A stretch of 64,000 nt of DNA from positions 62,001 to 126,000 of the forward strand of contig CAMAQR010000002.1 of assembly GCA_945860375.1 (NCBI GenBank), written 5' to 3'. The notes beneath the pieces are model-generated. The model was given only the letters and a program-made list of their open reading frames with translations. It was not told where the DNA came from and ran no database searches. Origin of the DNA: Pseudorhodobacter antarcticus. GTDB taxonomy: Bacteria > Pseudomonadota > Alphaproteobacteria > Rhodobacterales > Rhodobacteraceae. Positions 54,658 through 63,992 of the stretch are shown here, piece by piece; within the stretch, counting starts at the first letter, position 1, and each line of letters begins with the position of its first letter. Both the position numbers and the translations under genes were made by a program.

Positions 54658-55443
54658 ATGGCTGTCACGATCCGCAATTTGGCCTTTGCCGCCGCCCTTT
54701 GTGGCGTGTTGCAGGGCCAGACCGTGCTTGCGCAGACTGACGCGCCGGTGATTGCCGCAGCGGCGGATCTGAAATTCGCTGTGACCGAGATTGCCGCGGC
54801 GTTCGAGGCTGAAACCGGCAAAAGCGTCAAGGTGACCTTCGGTTCGACCGGCAACTTTGCCACGCAGATCCGGGAGGGTGCGCCGTTCCAGATGTATATG
54901 GCGGCGGATGAAAGCTATGTGGCCGAGTTGGCGGCGGAAGGCTTTACCCGCGACGCTGGCACCCCTTATGCGCAAGGCCGCATCGTTTTGATGGTGCCAC
55001 ACGGCTCTGTGCTGGCGGCGGATGGCAGCTTGGAAAGCCTGAGGGCGGCGCTTGCGGCGGGCGCGATCCGTCACTTTGCCATCGCAAACCCCGACCACGC
55101 CCCTTATGGCGTGCGCGCGATGGAGGCGTTGCAGCACGCCGGGTTGTGGGAGGCGGTGCAGCCCAAGCTGGTCTTGGGCGAGAATGTCGCCCAAGCCGCG
55201 CAATTCGCCACCTCTGGAGATGCGCAGGGCGGCATTATTGCCTATTCTCTGGCTTTGTCGGCAGAAGTCTCGAAACTGGGCAGCTTTGAGTTGATCCCGG
55301 CAGACTGGCATCGGCCACTCAATCAGCGCATGGTGCTGTTGAACGGCGCGGGGCCTGTTGCAGAGGCCTTCTATGCCTTTATCAACGCTCCGACCGCGCG
55401 CGAAATCATGAAGAAATACGGCTTCGCTTTGCCGGGTGAGTGA
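54658..55443 (+). CDS. modA: molybdate ABC transporter substrate-binding protein
   Basis: The periplasmic molybdate binder. The 261-residue protein has a signal peptide (cleavage likely after TVLA, near residue 24) and starts the mature domain with VIAAAADLKFAVTEIAAAFEAETGK, a clear ModA signature. Ligand residues are expected in AAADLK, TFGSTGNFATQI and the C-terminal third. Start at 54658 is ATG with GAGG eleven bases before. First gene of modABC; modB follows three bases after its stop. Confidence 0.94.
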   Translation: MAVTIRNLAFAAALCGVLQGQTVLAQTDAPVIAAAADLKFAVTEIAAAFEAETGKSVKVTFGSTGNFATQIREGAPFQMYMAADESYVAELAAEGFTRDAGTPYAQGRIVLMVPHGSVLAADGSLESLRAALAAGAIRHFAIANPDHAPYGVRAMEALQHAGLWEAVQPKLVLGENVAQAAQFATSGDAQGGIIAYSLALSAEVSKLGSFELIPADWHRPLNQRMVLLNGAGPVAEAFYAFINAPTAREIMKKYGFALPGE

Positions 55444-55446
55444 ACA

Positions 55447-56115
55447 GTGGACTGGACATCGCTTTTTCTGTCGTTGCGGCTGGCGGGTTGGACCGTTTTG
55501 ATCCTGATTCCGTTTGCGATTTTTGCGGGACGCTTTCTGGCCTATCGCCGCTTTGCCGGGAAAGGGTTCGTCGAGGCGCTGGTGATGCTGCCGCTTGTGT
55601 TGCCGCCGACGGTCTTCGGCTTTTACCTGTTGGTCAGCTTTGGCGCGCGTTCTCCGATCGGGCAGGCGTGGCAGTCGCTGTTTGGGCATCAATTGGTCTT
55701 TACCTTTGAGGGGTTGTTGGTCGCATCCGTGATCTTCAACCTGCCCTTTGCAATTCAGCCCACGCAGCGCGGGTTTGAAGCGATCCCGGTGCAGGTGCGC
55801 GAGGCAGCGGCCTGCTGTGGCCTGTCGCCCCTACGGTCCCTGTGGAAAGTGGAGTTGCCGCTGGCTTGGCCGGGGTTGATGACGGCGATGGTGCTGACTT
55901 TTGCGCACACGCTGGGAGAGTTCGGCATCGTGCTGATGGTGGGCGGCTCCATCCCGGGCGAGACCAAGACCATCGCGATTTCGATTTATGACAAGGTGCA
56001 GGGGTTTGACATGACGGGCGCGGCGCTGATGTCGGCGGTCTTGCTGGCGATTTCGCTCTGCACCATCACCTTGACCTTCTGGCTGTCGGCGCGAGTCGGA
56101 CGGCGGCTGTCATGA
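55447..56115 (+). CDS. modB: molybdate ABC transporter permease
   Basis: The 222-residue inner-membrane channel subunit for molybdate. It begins MDWTSLFLSLRLAGWTVLIL and has five predicted spans. The EAA-type coupling loop is present as REAAACCGLSPLRSLWKVELP, followed by AHTLGEFGIVLMVGGSIPGET, a diagnostic ModB block. The start is GTG at 55447. The stop overlaps the modC ATG (ATGA), so synthesis is coupled. Confidence 0.95.
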   Translation: MDWTSLFLSLRLAGWTVLILIPFAIFAGRFLAYRRFAGKGFVEALVMLPLVLPPTVFGFYLLVSFGARSPIGQAWQSLFGHQLVFTFEGLLVASVIFNLPFAIQPTQRGFEAIPVQVREAAACCGLSPLRSLWKVELPLAWPGLMTAMVLTFAHTLGEFGIVLMVGGSIPGETKTIAISIYDKVQGFDMTGAALMSAVLLAISLCTITLTFWLSARVGRRLS

Positions 56116-57200
56116 CGCTGTCGGTGTCGATCAGGGCGGCGGGGCCGATTGCGTTGGACGTGGCCTTTGACGTGGCACCCGGCGAGTTGTTGGCACTTGT
56201 CGGGCATTCCGGGTCGGGCAAGACCACGATCCTGCGCAGCATCGCGGGGCTGTGGACGCCTGCGACGGCTTGCATCCGGGCGGGCGGGGCCGTCTGGCTG
56301 GACACTGCGGCGGGGATCAACCTTGCCCCGCATCGCCGTCATGCGGGCTTTGTGTTTCAGACCTATGCGTTGTTTCCGCATATGACCGCGGCGCAGAACG
56401 TGCTGACCGCAATGGCCACGCCAGACCGGGCCGAAGCAGTCCGCATCCTTGATCTGGTCAACCTGCAGGGCCTTGCAGACCGCAGACCAGCGCAGATGTC
56501 GGGCGGCGAGCAGCAGCGTGTGGCCCTTGCCCGTGCACTGGCCCGCAGGCCCGCAGTCCTGCTGCTGGATGAGCCGTTTTCGGCTGTTGACCGCGCCACC
56601 CGCGAAAAGCTGCATGCCGAAATCATCGCCCTGCGCGCGCATCTGGCGATGCCGGTGGTGCTGGTGACGCATGACATGAACGAGGCGCAGTTGCTGGCTG
56701 ACAGGATGCTGGTGATCGACAAGGGCCGCGTTGTTCGGGAAGGCACCACGGCGCAGGTGATGTCCGATGCCTATGCCTTGCGCGCCCTGGGCATCCGCGA
56801 AGTCGCAGCCCTGCTGCCTGCCGTCATCGTGGGCCCCGAAGAGGATGGCTTGACCCGGCTGGAAACCGCGACGGGGCCGATCTTCCTTCCGGGTGTGCAA
56901 GGCGAACCCGGAACGCGGTTGCGCGTGCGGATCATGGCGCATGAAGTCATCCTGTCGCGGGCGCGGCCCGTTGGACTTTCGGCGCAAAACATCTTGCCCG
57001 CGCGCGTGACCGCACTGCAGCAGCGTGACGGCCCCGCCGTGATGGTGCATCTGGCCGTGGGCGAGGCCGAGATACTTGCCCGAATCACCCGCCGCGCGGC
57101 AGTGGACATGGCCCTCGCTCCGGGCGATCAGGTTCATGTCGTGCTGAAGGCCATGTCAGTGGCCCGCGACCACATCGCGCCTGAACCCCCGCAAACCTGA
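56112..57200 (+). CDS. modC: molybdate ABC transporter ATP-binding protein
   Basis: The cytoplasmic ATPase of the molybdate importer, 362 residues. Walker A is GHSGSGKTT near residue 36, signature MSGGEQQRVALARAL, Walker B VLLLDEPFSAVD, switch VTHDMNEAQL. A C-terminal Mop-like domain (about 290-360, LSAQNILPARVTALQQR) binds molybdate in relatives and may provide regulation. Overlaps modB. No clear terminator follows, and a 176-base spacer separates it from the converging enolase-family gene. Confidence 0.95.
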   Translation: MTLSVSIRAAGPIALDVAFDVAPGELLALVGHSGSGKTTILRSIAGLWTPATACIRAGGAVWLDTAAGINLAPHRRHAGFVFQTYALFPHMTAAQNVLTAMATPDRAEAVRILDLVNLQGLADRRPAQMSGGEQQRVALARALARRPAVLLLDEPFSAVDRATREKLHAEIIALRAHLAMPVVLVTHDMNEAQLLADRMLVIDKGRVVREGTTAQVMSDAYALRALGIREVAALLPAVIVGPEEDGLTRLETATGPIFLPGVQGEPGTRLRVRIMAHEVILSRARPVGLSAQNILPARVTALQQRDGPAVMVHLAVGEAEILARITRRAAVDMALAPGDQVHVVLKAMSVARDHIAPEPPQT

Positions 57201-57376
57201 CATCAGCGTGCTTTCCGCCGGGCATTCTGAAACCCTGCTGCCAACAGGTGCCGTCCAACCGGGCATCGAGCCCGGTCGTCCGGCGCAGCCAGTTTCGGCT
57301 GCGGTCGCGCCGAGCCTGCCCGCGCGAGGTCTGGCAGAACCGGGCGAAAGCTGTCATCGGCCCTTTCCGGCAGGGA

Positions 57377-58618
57377 TCAGGTCGTGGCGGGAGCCGGTGC
57401 GCCGCCCTCAAACCGATTGCCATGCCGATAATCGCAGGGGGCTTCCTGCATTTGAAGATGCAAGCCGTTGCCGGTGTAGGGATGCGCGCGGGCAACGTCT
57501 TCGTCGAAGTCGATGCCAAGGCCGGGGGCCTCTGGCGGCAGGATGTAGCCATCTTCCCATGTGATCGAATTGCGGATCAGTTGCTGATGGAACGCGCCGC
57601 CGGTCTGGATCGTCTCGGCCATCAGGATATTCGGGATTGAGGCCGCCAGATGGATGTTGGCCGCCCATTCCACCGGGCCGGCATAAAGATGCGGGGCCAC
57701 TTCGGCGTTGTAAATCTCGGCAATCGCCGCAATTTTTTTGGCCTCCCAGATGCCGCCCACCCGGCCCAAGGCGGGCTGAAGGATTTTCACGCCACCAGCG
57801 CGCAAGAGCATGCCAAATTCGGTTTTGGTGGTGAACCTCTCACCCGTGGCCAGCGGGATGCGCACCTGCCGGGCCACTTCGGCAAACTCCAGAATGTTGT
57901 CTGGCGGGATCGGCTCTTCATACCACAGCGGGTTGTAGGGCTCCAACTCCCGCCCCAGACGGATCGCGCCGGGGGTGTTGAACTGGCCATGGGTGCCAAA
58001 GAGCAGGTCCGCCTTGTCGCCCACCGCTTCGCGAATGGCTTTGCAGAAAGCGACCGATCGCGAAATGTCGCTCATCGCCGGTTCATGGCCGCCGCGGATG
58101 GTGTAGGGGCCGGCGGGGTCGAATTTCACCGCCGTAAAGCCTTGGGCGACGCATTTCGCCGCTGCTTCGGCGGTCATGTCGGCGTTGACCCAGAATTCAG
58201 CGGCGTCCTGATCGGGTTCGGGGTAAAGATAGGTATAGCTGCGAATGCGCGCGTTCATCTTGCCACCCAGCAGCGCCCAGACAGGACGGTTGCGGGCCTT
58301 GCCGACGATGTCCCAGCACGCCATTTCCAAGCCGGAAAACGCGCCCATCACGGTGGGGTCGGGGCGCTGGGTGAAGCCGGACGAATAGACGCGGCGGTAC
58401 ATCAATTCGACGTTTTCCGGGTTCTCGCCTGCCATATGGCGTTCGAACACGTCTTCGATCACCGCGCGCATGGCTTTGGGGCCGACGGTGGAGGCATAGC
58501 ATTCGCCGTAACCGATGATGCCGTCGTCCGTGGTCAGCTTGGTGAATATCCAATAGCGCCCCCCCCAGCCGGGGGCTGGCGGGGCCACCACGAAAATCTC
58601 AAGGTCTTTCAGTTTCAT
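57377..58618 (-). CDS. mandelate racemase/muconate lactonizing enzyme family protein
   Basis: A 413-residue enolase-superfamily enzyme, probably an acid-sugar dehydratase or cycloisomerase. Catalytic-type residues are visible in GFTAVKFDPAGPY, DLLFGTHGQFNTPGAI (His), PLWYEEPIPPDN (metal acidic), LATGERFTTKTEF and QPALGRVGGIWEAKKI, then VAPHLYAGPVEW. The GTHGQF type occurs in sugar-acid dehydratase-like subgroups rather than classical muconate enzymes. The ATG at 58618 follows a GGGG-rich stretch. It ends a run of minus-strand catabolic genes. Substrate is unknown. Confidence 0.85.
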   Translation of the reverse strand: MKLKDLEIFVVAPPAPGWGGRYWIFTKLTTDDGIIGYGECYASTVGPKAMRAVIEDVFERHMAGENPENVELMYRRVYSSGFTQRPDPTVMGAFSGLEMACWDIVGKARNRPVWALLGGKMNARIRSYTYLYPEPDQDAAEFWVNADMTAEAAAKCVAQGFTAVKFDPAGPYTIRGGHEPAMSDISRSVAFCKAIREAVGDKADLLFGTHGQFNTPGAIRLGRELEPYNPLWYEEPIPPDNILEFAEVARQVRIPLATGERFTTKTEFGMLLRAGGVKILQPALGRVGGIWEAKKIAAIAEIYNAEVAPHLYAGPVEWAANIHLAASIPNILMAETIQTGGAFHQQLIRNSITWEDGYILPPEAPGLGIDFDEDVARAHPYTGNGLHLQMQEAPCDYRHGNRFEGGAPAPATT

Positions 58619-58706
58619 GGCGCGGCCCCCCTTTGACATTTGCGATAGGCTAGGATGTGTGGTGGCGTTTGACTGTGCAGAATGCGACGATAATTGTCGC
58701 GGATGA

Positions 58707-59387
58707 TCAGGGCATTTGTCTGGTGAAGTCGCTGATGCAGGCCGCCAACCGGTCGGGCATGGCCAGAAACGGCGCATGGCCGCAGGCCAGTTCGGCGCGC
58801 AAGGCGATGCTTGTGGCCATGGTGTCTTGATAGCTGGGCGGGATCGCGCGGTCTTCGGTGCAGGTGATGTAGGCGCGGGGCAACGCCTCGGCCCGCGCGG
58901 TGTCGGGCAGGGCGGTTTCCATCGGAGCCACGGATTCCGCGCACAACTGCTGTGCCACGGGTTCGGGGCAATCGTGGAAAAACAGCGCTGCGGCCAGTGC
59001 GGGATCAAAGCGGAAAGTCTTGCGATCCGCTGCCACAAGGAACGCCGGGGCCAACGGTTGGCTTGGCCCTGCGCGGCGCATTTGCGCAAGGCTTTGGCCG
59101 GGAGTTGGTACATAGGCGCAGACGTAGATCAGGCCTCGGATCAAGGAGTTGCCAGTTTGTGCGGCGGCAGTAATGGCGAAGCCGCCGGCAGAATGGCCGA
59201 CCAGAATGGTGGGGCCCCTGAGCGCGCCGATGACAGAGGCCACCTGTTCGGGCAAAGTGGTCAGGCTGTTGCGGCCGGGCAGGTCAATGGCGCGGGCGGT
59301 GTGGCCAAGGGCGGTCAGTTCCGGGATCACGCGGTCCCATATCCATGCGCCAAGGCAGGCGCCGTGGATCAGCAAAACCTCAGACAT
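58707..59387 (-). CDS. alpha/beta hydrolase (MES/HNL-like fold)
   Basis: A 226-residue serine hydrolase. Motifs are LLIHGACLGAWIWDRVIPEL (oxyanion region), the nucleophile GHSAGGFA and the C-terminal histidine in ACGHAPFLAMPDRL. This pattern resembles the methylesterase/hydroxynitrile lyase-like hydrolases often found in bacteria as general esterases. It overlaps the end of the PcaD-like gene by eight bases, so it is co-translated. Its own end is 88 bases from the enolase-family gene. Substrate is unknown. Confidence 0.85.
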   Translation of the reverse strand: MSEVLLIHGACLGAWIWDRVIPELTALGHTARAIDLPGRNSLTTLPEQVASVIGALRGPTILVGHSAGGFAITAAAQTGNSLIRGLIYVCAYVPTPGQSLAQMRRAGPSQPLAPAFLVAADRKTFRFDPALAAALFFHDCPEPVAQQLCAESVAPMETALPDTARAEALPRAYITCTEDRAIPPSYQDTMATSIALRAELACGHAPFLAMPDRLAACISDFTRQMP

Positions 59388-60168
59388 GGCCGATGCTGCG
59401 CAAAAAATCGGTGATCAGCGCGGCGTAGTCTTGTGGCGCATCCACCATCGGCAAATGGCCCGCGCCCCGCATCAGATGAAAGCGGTGGCCTCGGATCAGA
59501 TCAGCGGTTTCGCGCACCAAGTCAGGCGGCGTTGTGCCATCGTTGGTGCCGGCGATGGCCAATGTGGGCAGGGTCAGCCCCGCCGTAGGGGTGTAAAAAT
59601 CCGTCCCGGCGATTGCGGCTGCACAGCCGATCCAGCCAGCGGGCGGCGTGTTCGTCAACATCTGGCGCATCCTTGCCACCCCGTCGATTTCGCGCCAGCG
59701 GCGGCCAAACATCCGCTCCATCGCGGGATCGGCGTAGTCCTCCAACCCGCTTTCCTGAACCTGCGCGATGCGCGCAGCCCATAGTTCGGGCGTGCCGATC
59801 TTGGCGGCGGTGTTCGACAGCACCAGCCCGCGCACAAGGTCCAGCCGCTTGACCGCCAGCCCCTGCGCCACCATGCCGCCCAAGGACGACCCCACCACAA
59901 CCGCGTCTTTCAGCGCGAAATGGTCCATCACCCGCTCGGCATCGCGGATCAGTCCACCCATGGCATAGGGTGGCTGTGGCGTATCAGAAGCGCCATGGCC
60001 ACGATGGTCATAGCGCAGGACTCGCAGGTTTTGCGGCAGGCGGGCGATCAGTTCGTCCCAGATCGTCAGGTTGGTGCCAAGCGCGTGCAACAACACCAAC
60101 GGCGGGCCATGGGCAGGCCCAGAGAGCAAGGCGTTCAGGCGCAGGTCACCAAGGTAGATCAGCGGCAT
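59380..60168 (-). CDS. 3-oxoadipate enol-lactonase-like hydrolase
   Basis: A 262-residue alpha/beta hydrolase resembling PcaD. Nucleophile elbow is GSSLGG (serine in VVVGSSLGGMVAQG), oxyanion region LLHALGTNLTIWD, C-terminal histidine GAGHLPMVD. The middle SNTAAKIGTPELWAARIAQV followed by ADPAMERMFGRRW matches the PcaD cap region closely. In the beta-ketoadipate pathway PcaD opens the enol-lactone, but no other pca genes occur here, so the actual lactone may differ. It overlaps the next hydrolase gene. Confidence 0.82.
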   Translation of the reverse strand: MPLIYLGDLRLNALLSGPAHGPPLVLLHALGTNLTIWDELIARLPQNLRVLRYDHRGHGASDTPQPPYAMGGLIRDAERVMDHFALKDAVVVGSSLGGMVAQGLAVKRLDLVRGLVLSNTAAKIGTPELWAARIAQVQESGLEDYADPAMERMFGRRWREIDGVARMRQMLTNTPPAGWIGCAAAIAGTDFYTPTAGLTLPTLAIAGTNDGTTPPDLVRETADLIRGHRFHLMRGAGHLPMVDAPQDYAALITDFLRSIGHV

Positions 60169-60293
60169 TGTTCGATCTTTATATTGGAGGTGGGAATGGC
60201 GGGCAGGCAGAATGGCGCATGATTCAGCAGGGTTGCAGGATTGCGTTCAGGTACAACTTGAAGTCTGTTTTTCGGTCAAAATGTTGTGAAACC

Positions 60294-61265
60294 TCAAACC
60301 GGAAAGCGCCTGAGCACATCTGCAAACAACACCGGGTCGACGTTACCCCCTGAGGCGGTGCAGATCACGGTGTCAGGCAAGTCGGGCGCAAACAGGGCGG
60401 CGGCCAAGGCCACTGCACCCCCCGGTTCCACCACGATGCGCAGATGCGCGAAGGCCAGCGCCATCGCCTGCAACGCCTGATCATCCGTCACCACCAGCCC
60501 CGGTCCGCACAATCGTTGCAGGATCGGAAAGGTCAGTGCGCCGGGCTGCGGCGTGACAATCGCGTCGCAGATCGAGCCAGACGTCCGGGCATTGCGCTGC
60601 ACCGTCCCTGCTGCCAAAGACCGTGCCACATCGTCAAACCCCGCCGGTTCTGCGGGGCGCACCTGCAACCCCGGCGCATGAGCCTCCAGCGCCAAAGCGA
60701 TGCCAGAGGTCAGTCCCCCGCCACCGCAACAGGTCACCACATCGGCGGCGGTGATCCCCGCTTCGACCGCCTGTCGGGCAATCTCCAGCCCCACCGTGCC
60801 CTGACCGGCAATAACCTGCGCGTCATCATAGGGCTTGATCAGCGTCAGCCCGCGCGCGGCGGCCAAGCTTGCGCCGATTGCGTCACGGTCGTCTGTGGCG
60901 CGGTCGTAAAGCACCACCTCGGCACCATAGGCGCGGGTGTTGTCGATCTTTACGGCGGGCGCGTCGGCGGGCATCACGATCACCGCCGGGATGCCATGCA
61001 TCCGCGCCGCCAGCGCCACCCCCTGCGCGTGATTGCCGGAGGAAAACGCGATGACGCCGCGGGCACGCACGTCCGGTGACAGCGCCGACACCGCCGACCA
61101 GCCGCCGCGAAACTTGAAGCTGCCGGTCCATTGCAGACACTCGGCTTTCACAAACACCCGCCTTCCGGCGAACTGATCCAAGAGCGGTGCGTTCAACAAG
61201 GGCGTGACACGGGCATGGCCTGCCAAACGTTTGGCTGCAGCCTCGATCAAAGTGATGTCAGTCAT
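60294..61265 (-). CDS. threonine/serine dehydratase-like PLP enzyme
   Basis: A 323-residue fold-type II PLP enzyme. The PLP lysine is in LQWTGSFKFRGGW, the phosphate loop is CCGGGGLTSGIA, and FSSGNHAQGVALAAR is the classic dehydratase asparagine block. Length fits catabolic threonine dehydratase, serine racemase or hydroxyaspartate dehydratase, none of which can be separated by eye. The ATG at 61265 overlaps the end of the upstream hydrolase by eight bases. It may release ammonia and an oxo acid from an amino acid intermediate. Confidence 0.88.
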   Translation of the reverse strand: MTDITLIEAAAKRLAGHARVTPLLNAPLLDQFAGRRVFVKAECLQWTGSFKFRGGWSAVSALSPDVRARGVIAFSSGNHAQGVALAARMHGIPAVIVMPADAPAVKIDNTRAYGAEVVLYDRATDDRDAIGASLAAARGLTLIKPYDDAQVIAGQGTVGLEIARQAVEAGITAADVVTCCGGGGLTSGIALALEAHAPGLQVRPAEPAGFDDVARSLAAGTVQRNARTSGSICDAIVTPQPGALTFPILQRLCGPGLVVTDDQALQAMALAFAHLRIVVEPGGAVALAAALFAPDLPDTVICTASGGNVDPVLFADVLRRFPV

Positions 61266-62085
61266 GGCAGGCCTGCAACCATCTGCGAATGACGCCCAGA
61301 CTTTCGGGTTCATCGAGGAAGGGAATATGCGCGCGGTCCGCAACGCTGGCATAGGCCATATCCGGGCGACGGCGGCGCATCTCGTCGGCGCAGGCTTGGG
61401 TCAGCAGATCGGAATTTGCGCCGCGCAGCAGTCCCATGGGCAGGCCGGCGCAGGCGTCAAACAGCGGCCACAGATCAGCGGGCGGCGCGGTTGCCGCCAG
61501 CATGAACGCCTCACGCAGGGCCGGATCATAGGTGACGCTCAGCCCATCGGCGGTTTCAGCATAGTGCAACCGCGCCTCGGCCAGCCAACGTTCTGGCGGC
61601 ACGTTGGCAAAGCCGGGCAAATAGCCCGGCAAGCGTGCGGCAAGTTCGGCATGGGTTTTCGCCGCCGGATTGCGGCCGACGTAATCGGCAATCCGTTCTA
61701 GCCCCGGCTGATGGATTTCGGGGCCGATGTCGTTCAGGCACAACCCCAGCAACCGGTCCTTTGCCATCGCGGCCAGCACCATCCCGATCAGCCCCCCGCG
61801 TGAAGTGCCCAGCACGGCCACCCGGTCCAGCCCAAGATGCGACAAAAGGGCCAGAACATCCTGCGCCTCTTGCGGGACGGTGTAGGTCGCAGGACCGCTC
61901 CAACCGCTGCCGCCGCGCCCGCGGTAATCGACGCGGATCAGGCGCAAAGGCGGCAGATGCGGGCGCAGATAGTTGAAATCGCCCATGGTGCGGGTCAGGC
62001 CGGGGAGGCACAACAGGGGCATTCCCTCGCCTTCATCACGATAGGCCAAGGCGGTGCCATCGGCGGCAAGGTAGGTCTGGGTCAT
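61258..62085 (-). CDS. alpha/beta hydrolase
   Basis: A 275-residue serine hydrolase. It has a LPGLTRTMGDFNYLRPHL region, nucleophile elbow GTSRGGLIGM (serine) and C-terminal histidine in DRAHIPFLDEP. The GTSRGG form of the elbow is less common than GHSMGG. AGGAG before the ATG at 62085 decides the start; a longer frame exists upstream. First gene of the minus-strand cluster, overlapping the dehydratase-like gene, and divergent from the ABC exporter. Confidence 0.85.
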   Translation of the reverse strand: MTQTYLAADGTALAYRDEGEGMPLLCLPGLTRTMGDFNYLRPHLPPLRLIRVDYRGRGGSGWSGPATYTVPQEAQDVLALLSHLGLDRVAVLGTSRGGLIGMVLAAMAKDRLLGLCLNDIGPEIHQPGLERIADYVGRNPAAKTHAELAARLPGYLPGFANVPPERWLAEARLHYAETADGLSVTYDPALREAFMLAATAPPADLWPLFDACAGLPMGLLRGANSDLLTQACADEMRRRRPDMAYASVADRAHIPFLDEPESLGVIRRWLQACHD

Positions 62086-62213
62086 CGCACGCTCCTGTTC
62101 GGGGCAGCCTGCCATGTGGTCGGGCGGGGGGCAATGGCCGCCGCGCGCAGATGCCACGCTTGCGTGCATTGGCCTGCGGGCTTAGGAACAAACCGCACAG
62201 CAGGGGCGAACAC

Positions 62214-63992
62214 ATGGCGGACGACGACAAAGCAACGCGGGCAGGATCCAAGAAGGTGGGGGCGCTGCGGGGCCTTTTGCCCTTCATCGCGCCCTATCGC
62301 ACCATGGTCATTGTCGCGGCGCTGGCGCTGATGCTGACGGCGACGGTCAGTCTGGTACTGCCGATGGCGGTGCGCCGGGTGGTGGACAGCTTTAACGGCG
62401 GCGATCTGACCCTGCTGGACCAGTATTTTGGCGCGGCTTTGGCGATTGCGGCGCTTTTGGCGGCGGGCACCGGCGTGCGTTATTACTTCGTCACCCGGTT
62501 GGGAGAACGGGTTGTCACCGACATTCGCCGCGCGTTGTTTGACCGTGTGGTGTCGATGAGCCCGGCCTATTTTGAAAAGATGATGACCGGCGAGGTGTTA
62601 AGCCGGATCACCACCGACACCACTTTGATCCTGTCGGTGATCGGGTCGTCCGTGTCGGTGGCGCTGCGCAATTTCCTGACATTGCTGGGCGGGTTGGTGC
62701 TGATGGCGCTGACCTCGGGCAAGTTGACCGGGCTGGTGCTGTTGGTGGTGCCTGCGATTGTGGTGCCGATCATCGTGCTGGGGCGGCGCCTGCGCGGGCT
62801 GAGCCGTGAGAATCAGGACCTGATCGCGCAGTCGTCCGGCATGGCCTCTGAGGCGCTGTCGGCGGTGCAGACCGTGCAGGCATTCACGCATGAGGGCCAG
62901 ACACGCAGCGCCTTTGCGGCGGTGAATGAGCGCTCTTTCGGCAGTGCCAAGACCCGGATCAAGACGCGGGCACTGATGACGGTGATCGTGATCTTTCTGG
63001 TGTTTGCGGGCGTCGTCGGGGTTTTGTGGATGGGCGCGCGCGACGTGCAGGCGGGCACGATGTCGGCGGGGCAGTTGGTGCAGTTTGTGATTTACGCTGT
63101 TCTGGTGGCCGGGGCCGTGGGGGCGCTGTCGGAAATCTGGGGCGAATTGCAGCGTGCCGCGGGCGCTACCGAGCGTTTGGTGGAAATGCTGGGGGCCGTC
63201 GATTCTGTGCAGGACCCAGCCGCGCCGGTGGCGCTGCCCCGCCCGGTGCGCGGGCAGATCGTGCTGGACAATGTCGGTTTTCGCTATCCGGCGCGGCCTG
63301 AAACCTCGGCTTTGGACGGAGTTTCGCTGACGGTCGAGGCAGGCGAGACGGTGGCCCTCGTCGGGCCTTCGGGGGCGGGAAAATCGACCGTACTGCAATT
63401 GCTGATGCGGTTTTATGATCCGCAAAGCGGAGCCATCCGACTGGACGGCGTCGATCTGCGGGACATGGCGCGCGCCGATTTTCGCGGGGCGATGGCGCTG
63501 GTGCCGCAAGATCCGGTGATCTTCGCCGCCTCGGCCTTGGAAAACATCCGCTTTGGTCGCCCGGATGCGACCGAAGCCGAAGTGCAAGACGCCGCCCGCG
63601 CCGCCGCTGCGCATGATTTTATCGCGGCCCTGCCGCAGGGTTATGGCACCTATCTGGGAGAGCGCGGCGTGATGCTTTCGGGCGGGCAAAAGCAGCGCAT
63701 TGCGATTGCGCGCGCGATCTTGCGCGATGCCAAAGTGCTGCTGCTGGACGAGGCAACCTCGGCATTGGACGCCGAAAGCGAACGTGCGGTGCAGGCAGCG
63801 GTGGAACGGCTGGCGCAGGGCCGTACTTTGTTGGTGGTGGCGCACCGCTTGGCCACGGTGAAGCGGGCTGATCGGATTGTGGTCTTCGATCAGGGCCGCA
63901 TTGCCGCGATTGGCACCCATGAAGCTTTGGTCGCCGAAGGCGGGTTGTACGCGCGGCTGGCACGGTTGCAGTTTACCGATGGCACGATATAG
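62214..63992 (+). CDS. ABC exporter, fused permease and ATPase (MsbA-like)
   Basis: A 592-residue half-transporter that would act as a homodimer. The membrane domain (about 25-310) has six predicted spans. The ATPase domain has Walker A GPSGAGKST near residue 385, signature MLSGGQKQRIAIARAIL, Walker B KVLLLDEATSALD and switch AHRLATVKRADRI. It belongs to the lipid or multidrug exporter group; the substrate cannot be told. ATG 62214 follows CAGGGGCGAAC; the frame is open further upstream. The stop is eight bases from the window end. Confidence 0.9.
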   Translation: MADDDKATRAGSKKVGALRGLLPFIAPYRTMVIVAALALMLTATVSLVLPMAVRRVVDSFNGGDLTLLDQYFGAALAIAALLAAGTGVRYYFVTRLGERVVTDIRRALFDRVVSMSPAYFEKMMTGEVLSRITTDTTLILSVIGSSVSVALRNFLTLLGGLVLMALTSGKLTGLVLLVVPAIVVPIIVLGRRLRGLSRENQDLIAQSSGMASEALSAVQTVQAFTHEGQTRSAFAAVNERSFGSAKTRIKTRALMTVIVIFLVFAGVVGVLWMGARDVQAGTMSAGQLVQFVIYAVLVAGAVGALSEIWGELQRAAGATERLVEMLGAVDSVQDPAAPVALPRPVRGQIVLDNVGFRYPARPETSALDGVSLTVEAGETVALVGPSGAGKSTVLQLLMRFYDPQSGAIRLDGVDLRDMARADFRGAMALVPQDPVIFAASALENIRFGRPDATEAEVQDAARAAAAHDFIAALPQGYGTYLGERGVMLSGGQKQRIAIARAILRDAKVLLLDEATSALDAESERAVQAAVERLAQGRTLLVVAHRLATVKRADRIVVFDQGRIAAIGTHEALVAEGGLYARLARLQFTDGTI

